43,704 nucleotides of DNA from Cristatella mucedo (Eukaryota; Bryozoa; Phylactolaemata; Cristatellidae). The stretch spans positions 1 through 43,704 of the forward strand of contig WPIO01000448.1 of assembly GCA_009760855.2 (NCBI GenBank). Direction: 5' to 3'. The position numbers and the translations under genes are program-made. Below the pieces are notes generated by a model, which was not told the origin of the DNA, did not search any database, and saw only the letters and a list, made by a program, of their open reading frames with translations. Positions 35,184 to 43,704 of this stretch are shown piece by piece; within the stretch, counting starts at the first letter, position 1, and the number at the start of each line of letters is the position of its first letter.

Positions 35184-36051
35184 CATTTCGCACGTAAATA
35201 ACACGTTTCGCACGAGTTCGCAGCAGATCGCGGAATATGTAGAAACATCGAATCTACATATCGGAGCGTGCGCTGGCTGGCAGCAGAGTGCTGCACCATG
35301 TTTAAAGCATTTCGCACGTAAATAACACGTTTCGCACGAGTTCGCAGCAGATCGCGTAACATGTATAAACTTCGAATCTACATATCGGAGCTTGCGCTGG
35401 CTGGCAGCAGAGTGCTGAACCTAGTTTAAAGCATTTCGCACGTAAATAACACGTTTCGCACTACTTCGCAGCAGATCGCGGAATATGTAGAAACTTCGAA
35501 TCCACATATCGGAGCGTACGCTGGCCGGCAGCAGAGTGCTGCACCATGTTTAAAGCATTTCGCACGTAAATAACACATTTCGCACGAGTTCGCAGCAGAT
35601 CGCGGAATACGTAGAAACATCGAATCTACATATCGGAGCGTGTGCTGGCTGGCAGCAGAGTGCTGCACCATGTTTAAAGCATTTCGCACGTAAATAACAC
35701 GTTTCGCACAAAATCGCAGCAGATCACGGAATATGTAAAAACTTCAAATCTACATTTGGGAGCGTGCGCTGGCTGGCAGAAAAGTGCTGCACCTTGTTTT
35801 GAGCATTTCGCACTCGAATAATACATTTCGCACGAGTTCGCAGCAGATCGCTAAATATCTAGAAAGTTCAAATCTGCATGTCGGAGCGTGTGCTGGCTGG
35901 CAGCAGAGTGCTGCACCTTGTTTAAAGCATTTCGCACGTAAATAACACGTTTCGCACGAGTTCGCAGCAGATCGCGGAATATGTAGAAAGTTCAAATCTA
36001 CATGTCGGAGCGTGCGCTGGCTGGCAGCAGAGTGCTGCACCATGTTTAAAG
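35184..36051. repeat. Truncated higher-order repeat copy 4 (A'-B'-T-M-K-L plus one hybrid)
   Basis: Starts: A' 35184, B' 35308 (CGTAACATGTATAAAC, GGAGCTTGCG, GCTGAACCTAG), T 35432 (AATCCACATATC, GTACGCTGGCCGG), M 35556, K 35680, L 35804. These six units match copy 2 with only a few substitutions. The seventh, at 35928, is mostly consensus with GAAAGTTCAAATCTACATGTC from an L-like source. The L2-A-B-T-M-K-L part is absent, so the copy was cut by recombination after L. It begins 3,481 bp after copy 3. Confidence 0.88.
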
Positions 36052-38429
36052 CATTTCGCACGTAAATAACACGTTTCGCACGAGTTCGCAGCAGATCGCG
36101 GAATATGTAGAAACTTCGAATCTACATATCGGAGCGTGCGCTGGCTGGCAGCAGAGTGCAGCACCATGTTTTAAAGCATTTCGCACGTAAATAACACGTT
36201 TCGCACGAGTTCGCAGCAGATCGCGGAATATGTAGAAACTTCGAATCTACATATCGGAGCGTGCGCTGGCTGGCAGCAGAGTGCTGCACCTTGTTTTGAA
36301 AGCATTTCGCACGTAAATAACACGTTTCGCACTACGAGTTCGCAGCAGATCGCGGAATATGTAGAAACTTCGAATCTACATATCGGAGCGTGCGCTGGCT
36401 GGCAGCAGAGTGCTGCACCATGTTTAAAGCATTTCGCACGTAAATAACACGTTTCGCACGAGTTCGCAGCAGATCGCGGAATATGTAGAAACTTCAAATC
36501 TACATATCGGAGCGTGCGCTGGCTGGCAGCAGAGTGCTGCACCCATGTTTAAAGCATTTCGCACGTAAATAACACGTTTCGCACGAGTTCGCAGCAGATC
36601 GCGGAATATGTAGAAACTTCGAATCTACATATCGGAGCGTGCGCTGGCTGGCAGCAGAGTGCTGCACCATGTTTAAAGCATTTCGCACGTAAGTAACACG
36701 TTTTTTGCACGAGTTCGCAGCAGATCGCGGAATATGTAGAAACTTCGAATCTACATATCGGAGCGTGCGCTGGCTGGCAGCAGAGTGCTGCACCATGTTT
36801 AAAGCATTTCGCACGTAAATAACACGTTTCGCACGAGTTCGCAGCAGATCGCGGAATATGTAGAAAACTTCGAATCTACATATCGGAGCGTGCGCTGGCT
36901 GGCAGCAGAGTGCTGCACCATGTTTAAAGCATTTCGCACGTAAATAACACGTTTCGCACGAGTTCGCAGCAGATCGCGGAATATGTAGAAACTTCGAATC
37001 TACATATCGGAGCGTGCGCTGGCTGGCAGCAGAGTGCTGCACCATGTTTAAAGCATTTCGCACGTAAATAACACACGTTTTGCACGAGTTCGCAGCAGAT
37101 CGCGGAATATGTAGAAACTTCGAATCTACATATCGGAGCGTGCGCTGGCTGGCAGCAGAGTGCTGCACCATGTTTAAAGCATTTCGCACGTAAATAACAC
37201 GTTTCGCACGAGTTTGCAGCAGATCGCGGAATATGTAGAAACTTCGAATCTACATATCGGAGCGTGCGTGGCTGGCTGGCAGCAGAGTGCTGCACCTTGT
37301 TTAAAGCATTTCGCAAATAAATAACACGTTTCGCACGAGTTCGCAGCAGATCGCGGAATATGTAGAAACTTCGAATCTACATATCGGAGCGTGCACTGGC
37401 TGGCAGCAGAGTGCTGCACCATGTTTAAAGCATTTCGCACGTAAATAACACGTTTCGCACGAGTTCGCAGCAGATCGCGGAATATGTAGAAACTTCGAAT
37501 CTACATATCGGAGCGTGCGCTGGCTGGCAGCAGAGTGCTGCACCATGTTTAAAGCATTTCGCACGTAAATAACACGTTTCGCACGAGTTCGCAGCAGATC
37601 GCGGAATATGTAGAAACTTCGAATCTACATATCGGAGCGTGCGCTGGCTGGCAGCAGAGTGCTGCACCTTGTTTAAAGCATTTCGCAAATAAATAACACG
37701 TTTCGCACGAGTTCGCAGCAGATCGCGGAATATGTAGAAACTTCGAATCTACATATCGGAGCGTGCGCTGGCTGGCAGCAGAGTGCTGCACCATGTTTAA
37801 AGCATTTCGCACGTAAATAACACATTTCGCACGAGTTCGCAGCAGATCGCGGAATATGTAGAAACTTCGAATCTACATATCGGAGCGTGCGCTGGCTGGC
37901 AGCAGAGTGCTGCACCATGTTTTAAAGCATTTTTCGCACGTAAATAACACGTTTCGCACGAGTTCGCAGCAGATCGCGGAATATGTAGAAACTTCGAATC
38001 TACATATCGGAGCGTGTGCTGGCTGGCAGCAGAGTGCTGCACCATGTTTAAAGCATTTCGCACGTAAATAATAACACGTTTCGCACGAGTTCGCAGCAGA
38101 TCGCGGAATATGTAGAAACTTCGAATCTACATATCGGAGCGTGCGCTGGCTGGCAGCAGAGTGCTGCACCATGTTTAAAGCATTTCGCACGTAAAAGAAC
38201 ACGTTTCGCACGAGTTTCGCAACATATCGCGGAATATGTAGAAACTTCGAATCTACATATCGGAGCGTGCGCTGGCTGGCAGCAGAGTGCTGAACCTGTT
38301 TAAAGCATTTCGCACGTAAATAACACGTTTCGCACGAGTTCGCAGCAGATCGCGGAATATGTAGAAACTTCGAATCTACATATCGGAGCGTGCGCTGGCT
38401 GGCAGCAGAGTGCTGCACCATGTTTAAAG
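36052..38429. repeat. Near-consensus satellite block 10, indel-rich
   Basis: Nineteen units with an unusually high number of length changes: TTGTTTTGAAAG before 36303, CACTACGAGTTCG (+3) at 36303, CACCCATG before 36555, GTTTTTTGCACG at 36679, AACACACGTTTTGC at 37054, GGCTGGCTGGC (+3) at 37180, CATTTTTCG at 37928, GTAAATAATAAC (+3) at 38054, and GTAAAAGAACACG with GCAACATATCG at 38181. The units at 37307 and 37679 share CGCAAATAAATAAC. Confidence 0.9.
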
Positions 38430-38501
38430 CATTTCGCACGTAAATAACACGTTTCGCACGAGTTCGCAGCAGATCGCGTGAGTGCTGCACCATGTTTAAA
38501 G
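38430..38501. repeat. 72-bp deletion-bearing monomer
   Basis: The unit runs to GATCGCG (unit position 49), then T and GAGTGCTGC (position 103 on). Net loss is 52 bp, removing the whole dyad and GGCTGGCAGCA. Flanking units are intact. Confidence 0.9.
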
Positions 38502-39371
38502 CATTTCGCACGTAAATAACACGTTTCGCACGAGTTCGCAGCAGATCGCGGAATATGTAGAAACTTCGAATCTACATATCGGAGCGTGCGCTGGCTGGCA
38601 GCAGAGTGCTGCACCATGTTTAAAGCATTTCGCACGTAAATAACACGTTTCGCACGAGTTCGCAGCAGATCGCGGAATATGTAGAAACTTCGAATCTACA
38701 TATCGGAGCGTGCGCTGGCTGGCAGCAGAGTGCTGCACCATGTTTAAAGCATTTCGCACGTAAATAACACGTTTCGCACGAGTTCGCAGCAGATCGCGGA
38801 ATATGTAGAAACTTCAAATCTACATATCGGAGCGTGCGCTGGCTGGCAGCAGAGTGCTGCACCTTGTTTAAAGCATTTCGCACGTAAATAACACGTTTCG
38901 CACGAGTTCGCAGCAGATCGCAGAATAATATGTAGAAACTTCGAATCTACATATCGGAGCGTGCGCTGGCTGGCAGCAGAGTGCTGCACCTGTTTAAAGC
39001 ATTTCGCACGTAAATAACACGTTTCGCACGAGTTCGCAGCAGATCGCGGAATATGTAGAAACTTCGAATCTACATATCGGAGCGTGCGCTGGCTGGCAGC
39101 AGAGTGCTGCACCATGTTTAAAGCATTTCGCACGTAAATAACACGTTTCGCACGAGTTCGCAGCAGATCGCGGAATATGTAGAAACTTCGAATCTACATA
39201 TCGGAGCGTGCGCTGGCTGGCAGCAGAGTGCTGCACCTAGTTTAAAGCATTTCGCACGTAAATAACACGTTTCGCACGAGTTCGCAGCAGATCGCGGAAT
39301 ATGTAGAAACTTCGAATCTACATATCGGAGCGTGCGCTGGCTGGCAGCAGAGTGCTGCACCATGTTTAAAG
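38502..39371. repeat. Near-consensus satellite block 11
   Basis: Seven units between two deletion-bearing ones. The unit at 38750 has CTTCAAATC and a CACCTTG end. The unit at 38874 has GCAGAATAATATG (+3) and CACCTGTTT (-1). The remainder is consensus. Confidence 0.92.
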
Positions 39372-39447
39372 CATTTCGCACGTAACTTCGAATCTACATA
39401 TCGGAGCGTGCGCTGGCTGGCAGCAAAGTGCTGCACCTTGTTTAAAG
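39372..39447. repeat. 76-bp deletion-bearing monomer
   Basis: CGCACGTAA is joined directly to CTTCGAATC, a net loss of 48 bp that removes the second TTTCGCACG through the left dyad arm. The 3' end has GCAAAGTGC and CACCTTG, and it abuts the L-type unit at 39448. Confidence 0.9.
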
Positions 39448-39571
39448 CATTTCGCACTCGAATAACACATTTCGCACGAGTTCGCAGCAGATCGCTAAAT
39501 ATCTAGAAAGTTCAAATCTGCATGTCGGAGCGTGTGCTGGCTGGCAGCAGAGTGCTGCACCATGTTTAAAG
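39448..39571. repeat. Isolated L-type monomer
   Basis: CACTCGAATAACACATTT, CGCTAAATATCTAG, AAAGTTCAAATCTGCATG and GTGTGCTGG mark an L unit. No M or K precedes it; the deletion-bearing unit at 39372 sits where K would be expected, so the deletion may have removed the upstream higher-order part. Confidence 0.85.
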
Positions 39572-39696
39572 CATTTCGCACGTAAATAACACGTTTCGCA
39601 CGAGTTCGCAGCAGATCGCGGAATATGTAGAAACTTCAAATCTACATATCGGAGCGTGCGCTGGCTGGCAGCAGAGTGCTGCACCATGTTTAAAAG
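39572..39696. repeat. Near-consensus monomer between rearranged units
   Basis: A 125-bp unit with CTTCAAATC and one extra A near its 3' end (TTTAAAAG). It separates the isolated L unit from the 97-bp unit. Confidence 0.9.
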
Positions 39697-39793
39697 CATT
39701 TCGCACCAGCAGATCGCGGAATATGTAGAAACTTCGAATCTACATATCGGAGCGTGCGCTGGCTGGCAGCAGAGTGCTGCACCCTGTTTAAAG
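39697..39793. repeat. 97-bp deletion-bearing monomer
   Basis: CATTTCGCAC is joined directly to CAGCAGATCGCGG, a loss of 27 bp (unit positions 11-37). The two TCGCA motifs flanking the deletion suggest slippage between phased motifs. The unit ends CACCCTG. Confidence 0.9.
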
Positions 39794-42406
39794 CATTTCG
39801 CACGTAAATAACACGTTTCGCACGAGTTCGCAGCAGATCGCGGAATATGTAGAAACTTCGAATCTACATATCGGAGCGTGCGCTGGCTGGCAGCAGAGTG
39901 CTGCACCATGTTTAAAGCATTTCGCACGTAAATAACACGTTTCGCACGAGTTCGCAGCAGATCGCGGAATATGTAGAAAACATCGAATCTACATATCGGA
40001 GCGTGCGCTGGCTGGCAGCAGAGTGCTGCACCATGTTTAAAGCATTTCGCACGTAAATAACACGTTTCGCACGAGTTCGCAGCAGATCGCGGAATATGTA
40101 GAAACTTCGAATCTACATATCGGAGCGTGTGCTGGCTGGCAGCAGAGTGCTGCACCATGTTTAAAGCATTTCGCACGTAAATAACACGTTTCGCACGAGT
40201 TCGCAGCAGATCGCGGAACATGTAGAAAACTTCGAATCTACATATCGGAGCGTGCGCTGGCTGGCAGCAGAGTGCTGCACCATGTTTAAAGCATTTCGCA
40301 CGTAAATAACACGTTTCGCACGAGTTCGCAGCAGATCGCGGAATATGTAGAAACTTCGAATCTACATATCGGAGCGTGTGCTGGCTGGCAGCAGAGTGCT
40401 GCTGCACATGTTTTAAAGCATTTCGCACGTAAATAACACGTTTCGCACGAGTTCGCAGCAGATCGCGGAATATGTAGAAACTTCAAATCTACATATCGGA
40501 GCGTGCGCTGGCTGGCAGCAGAGTGCTGCACCATGTTTAAAGCATTTCGCACGTAAATAACACGTTTCGCACGAGTTCGCAGCAGATCGCGGAATATGTA
40601 GAAACTTCGAATCTACATATCGGAGCGTGCGCTGGCTGGCAGCAGAGTGCTGCACCATGTTTAAAGCATTTCGCACGTAAATAACACATTTCGCACGAGT
40701 TCGTAGCAGATTGCGGAATATGTAGAAACTTCGAATCTACATATCGGAGCGTGCGCTGGCTGGCAGCAGAGTGCTGCACCTAGTTTAAAGCATTTCGCAC
40801 GTAAATAACACGTTTCGCACTACTTCGCAGCAGATCGCGGAATATGTAGAAACTTCGAATCTACATATCGGAGCGTGCGCTGGCTGGCAGCAGAGTGCTG
40901 CACCATGTTTAAAGCATTTCGCACGTAAATAACACGTTTCGCACGAGTTCGCAGCAGATCGCGGAATATGTAGAAACTTCGAATCTACATATCGGAGCGT
41001 GCGCTGGCTGGCAGCAGAGTGCTGCACCATGTTTAAAGCATTTCGCACGTAAATAACACGTTTCGCACGAGTTCGCAGCAGATCGCGGAATATGTAGAAA
41101 CTTTCAAATCTACATATCGGAGCGTGCGCTGGCTGGCAGCAGAGTGCTGCACCTTGTTTAAAGCATTTCGCACGTAAATAACACATTTCGCACGAGTTCG
41201 CAGCAGATCGCGGAATATGTAGAAACTTCGAATCTACATATCGGAGCGTGCGCTGGCTGGCAGCAGAGTGCTGCACCTTGTTTAAAGCATTTCGCACGTA
41301 AATAACACGTTTCGCACGAGTTCGCAGCAGATCGCGGAATATGTAGAAAATTTCGAATCTACATATCGGAGCGTGCGCTGGCTGGCAGCAGAGTGCTGCA
41401 CCATGTTTAAAGCATTTCGCACGTAAATAACACGTTTCGCACGAGTTCGCAGCAGATCGCGGAATATGTAGAAACTTCGAATCTACATATCGGAGCGTGC
41501 TGGCTGGCTGGCAGCAGAGTTCTGCACCATGTTTAAAGCATTTCGCACGTAAATAACACGTTTCGCACGAGTTCGCAGCAGATCGCGATATATGTAGAAA
41601 CTTCGAATCTACATATCGGAGCGTGCGCTGGCTGGCAGCAGAGTGCTGCACCATGTTTAAAGCATTTCGCACGTAAATAACACGTTTCGCACGAGTTCGC
41701 AGCAGATCGCGGAATATGTAGAAACTTCGAATCTACATATCGGAGCGTGCGCTGGCTGGCAGCAGAGTGCTGCACCATGTTTAAAGCATTTCGCACGTAA
41801 ATAACACGTTTCGCACGAGTTCGCAGCAGATCGCGGAATATGTAGAAACTTCGAATCTACATATCGGAGCGTGCGCTGGCTGGCAGCAGAGTGCTGCACC
41901 ATGTTTAAAGCATTTCGCACGTAAATAACACGTTTCGCACGAGTTCGCAGCAGATCGCGGAATATGTAGAAACTTCGAATCTACATATCGGAGCGTGCGC
42001 TGGCTGGCAGCAGAGTGCTGCACCATGTTTAAAGCATTTCGCACGTAAATAACACGTTTCGCACGAGTTCGCAGCAGATCGCGGAATATGTAGAAACTTC
42101 GAATCTACATATCGGAGCGTGCGCTGGCTGGCAGCAGAGTGCTGCACCATGTTTAAAGCATTTCGCACGTAAATAACACGTTTCGCACGAGTTCGCAGCA
42201 GATCGCGGAATATGTAGAAAGTTCGAATCTACATATCGGAGCGTGTGCTGGCTGGCAGCAGAGTGCTGCACCTTGTTTAAAGCATTTCGCACGTAAATAA
42301 CACGTTTCGCACGAGTTCGCAGCAGATCGCGGAATATGTAGAAAGTTCGAATCTACATATCGGAGCGTGTGCTGGCTGGCAGCAGAGTGCTGCACCATGT
42401 TTAAAG
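39794..42406. repeat. Near-consensus satellite block 12
   Basis: Twenty-one units. Variants: GAAAACATCG (+1) at 39918, GGAACATGTAG at 40167, GCTGCTGCACATG (+3) before 40419, the rare TTCGTAGCAG plus GATTGCGG pair with CACATTT at 40667, T at 40791, AAACTTTCAAATC at 41039, GAAAATTTCG at 41288, GTGCTGGCTGGCTGG with GAGTTCTGC at 41413, ATCGCGATATATG at 41539, and GAAAGTTCG with GTGTGCTGG in both 42159 and 42283. Confidence 0.9.
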
Positions 42407-43523
42407 CATTTCGCACGTAAATAACACGTTTCGCACGAGTTCGCAGCAGATCGCGGAATATGTAGAAACATCGAATCTACATATCGGAGCGTGCGCTGGC
42501 TGGCAGCAGAGTGCTGCACCATGTTTAAAGCATTTCGCACGTAAATAACACGTTTCGCACGAGTTCGCAGCAGATCGCGGAACATGTAGAAACTTCGAAT
42601 CTACATATCGGAGCGTGCGCTGGCTGGCAGCAGAGTGCTGCACCTAGTTTAAAGCATTTCGCACGTAAATAACACGTTTCGCACGAGTTTCGCAGCAGAT
42701 CGCGGAATATGTAGAAACTTCGAATCTACATATCGGAGCGTGCGCTGGCTGGCAGCAGAGTGCTGCACCATGTTTAAAGCATTTCGCACGTAAATAACAC
42801 ATTTCGCACGAGTTCGCAGCAGATCGCGGAATACGTAGAAACATCGAATCTACATATCGGAGCGTGTGCTGGCTGGCAGCAGAGTGCTGCACCATGTTTA
42901 AAGCATTTCGCACGTAAATAACACGTTTCGCACAAAATCGCAGCAGATCACGGAATATGTAAAAACTTCAAATCTACATTTGGGAGCGTGCGCTGGCTGG
43001 CAGAAAAGTGCTGCACCTTGTTTTTGAGCATTTCGCACTCGAATAATACATTTCGCACGAGTTTGCAGCAGATCGCTAAATATCTAGAAAGTTCAAATCT
43101 GCATGTCGGAGCGTGTGCTGGCTGGCAGCAGAGTGATGCACCATGTTTAAAACATTTCGCACGTAAATAACACGTTTCGCACGAGTTCGCAGCAGATCGC
43201 GGAATATGTAGAAACTTCAAATCCACATTTAGGAGCGTGCGATGGCTGGCAGCAGACTGCTGCACCTTGTTTTGAGCATTTCGCACTCGAATAACACGTT
43301 TCGCACGAGTTCGCAGCAGATCGCGGAATATTTAAAACCTCAAATCTACATTTAGGAGCGTGCGCTGGCTGGCAGAAAAGTGCTGCACCTTGTTTTGAGC
43401 ATTTCGCACTTGAATAATACATTTCGCACGAGTTTGCAGCAGATCGCGGAATATCTAGAAAGTTTGAATCTACATATCGAAGCGTGCGCTGGCTAGCAGC
43501 AGAGTGCTGCACCATGTTTAAAG
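42407..43523. repeat. Higher-order repeat copy 5 (A'-B''-x-M-K-L-D plus two variants)
   Basis: Starts: A' 42407 (AAACATCG), B'' 42531 (GGAACATGTAG, CACCTAG end), 42655 at the T place but with GAGTTTCGC instead of TACTTCG, M 42780 (CACATTT, ATACGTAG), K 42904 (CACAAAATCG, CAGAAAAGTG, TTTTTGAG), L 43029 (CACTCGAATAATAC, GAGTTTGCAG, GTGATGC), D 43153 (AATCCACATTTAGG, GTGCGATGG, CAGACTGC). Then come 43277 (CACTCGAATAACACG, AATATTTAAAACCTC, CAGAAAAGTG) and 43400 (CACTTGAATAATAC, ATATCTAGAAAGTTTG, ATATCGAAGCG, GGCTAGCAG), two L/K mixtures not seen in this combination elsewhere. Confidence 0.85.
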
Positions 43524-43704
43524 CATTTCGCACGTAAATAACACATTTCGCACGAGTTCGCAGCAGATCGCGGAATATGTAGAAACTTCGAATCTACATA
43601 TCGGAGCGTGCGCTGGCTGGCAGCAGAGTGCTGCACCATGTTTAAAGCATTTCGCACGTAAATAACACATTTCGCACGAGTTCGCAGCAGATCGCGGAAT
43701 ATGT
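43524..43704. repeat. Right-edge satellite units
   Basis: One complete near-consensus unit with CACATTT, then 57 bases of a second that also has CACATTT. The array continues past the window. Confidence 0.95.

Larger units (their letters stand above)
1..43704. repeat. 124-bp satellite DNA tandem array (entire window)
   Basis: Every base belongs to a head-to-tail repeat of about 124 bp, all in one orientation. With CATTTCGCAC as unit position 1, unit starts fall at 121, 246, 370, 494, 503 (after a 9-bp duplication), 627, 751 and so on to 43648, giving 350 complete units and two partial edge units. Landmarks in each unit are TTTCGCACG at 3-11 and again at 23-31, GCAGCAGATCGCGG at 37-50, the dyad at 52-78, GGCTGGCAGCAGAG at 92-105 and CACCATGTTTAAAG at 111-124. 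Consensus GC is about 49%, with 12 CpG per unit. No unique sequence interrupts the array and neither end is reached, so the true array is longer than 43.7 kb. Length, homogeneity and lack of genes match eukaryotic satellite heterochromatin; a centromeric role is possible but not shown here. Confidence 0.98.

Noticed and set aside
1-43704. CRISPR array, because of regular direct repeats.
   Set aside because: There are no unique spacers: the whole period is conserved, and no cas genes are present. The period of 124 bp is also far outside CRISPR spacing.

Overview
The whole 43,704-base window is one uninterrupted head-to-tail tandem array of a satellite DNA monomer of 124 bp. I stepped through it monomer by monomer, using the motif CATTTCGCAC as unit position 1. 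I found 350 complete units between 121 and 43647, a partial unit at the left edge (unit positions 5-124) and another at the right edge (unit positions 1-57). The summed insertions and deletions come to +127 bases, so 350 x 124 + 127 accounts exactly for the distance between first and last unit starts. All units lie in the same orientation. I see no credible protein-coding gene, RNA gene, transposable element, CRISPR array or unique-sequence island, and neither array boundary is inside the window.

The consensus unit is about 49% GC with 12 CpG dinucleotides (29 C, 32 G; observed/expected about 1.6). It has three internal signatures: a TCG trinucleotide phased at exact 10-bp steps (unit positions 5, 25, 35, 45, 65), a perfect 9-bp dyad (ATATGTAGA / TCTACATAT, unit positions 52-78) and a short GCAGCA / TGCTGC hairpin (97-111). 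Long homogeneous arrays of this kind are typical of eukaryotic heterochromatin (centromeric, pericentromeric or subtelomeric). Species and chromosome location cannot be told from the window. The high CpG content is only a weak hint towards a lineage without strong CpG depletion.

Layout: most of the window is near-consensus monomers, including runs of eight perfect copies (22271-23262). Embedded in it are blocks of diverged monomers that recur in a fixed order, which I name T-M-K-L-L2-A-B-T-M-K-L-D, often preceded by A'-B'. Extensive copies lie at 3484-5105, 9347-11205 and 31703-33440, and shorter copies at 35184-36051, 42407-43523 and 26869-27364. The M-K-L trimer occurs nine times, and every M unit is followed by K and then L. 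Copies 22.4 kb apart differ at roughly ten sites in 1.5 kb, while neighbouring monomer types inside one copy differ far more. This is the signature of a higher-order repeat.

Structural accidents sit on this background: two partial-unit duplications at 15396-15788, deletion-bearing units at 12322, 38430, 39372 and 39697, and many 1-3 bp gains. About 96 of 350 units deviate from 124 bp, with roughly 81 net gains against 15 net losses. The many open frames on the minus strand are by-products of a stop-poor repeat whose length is 1 modulo 3.
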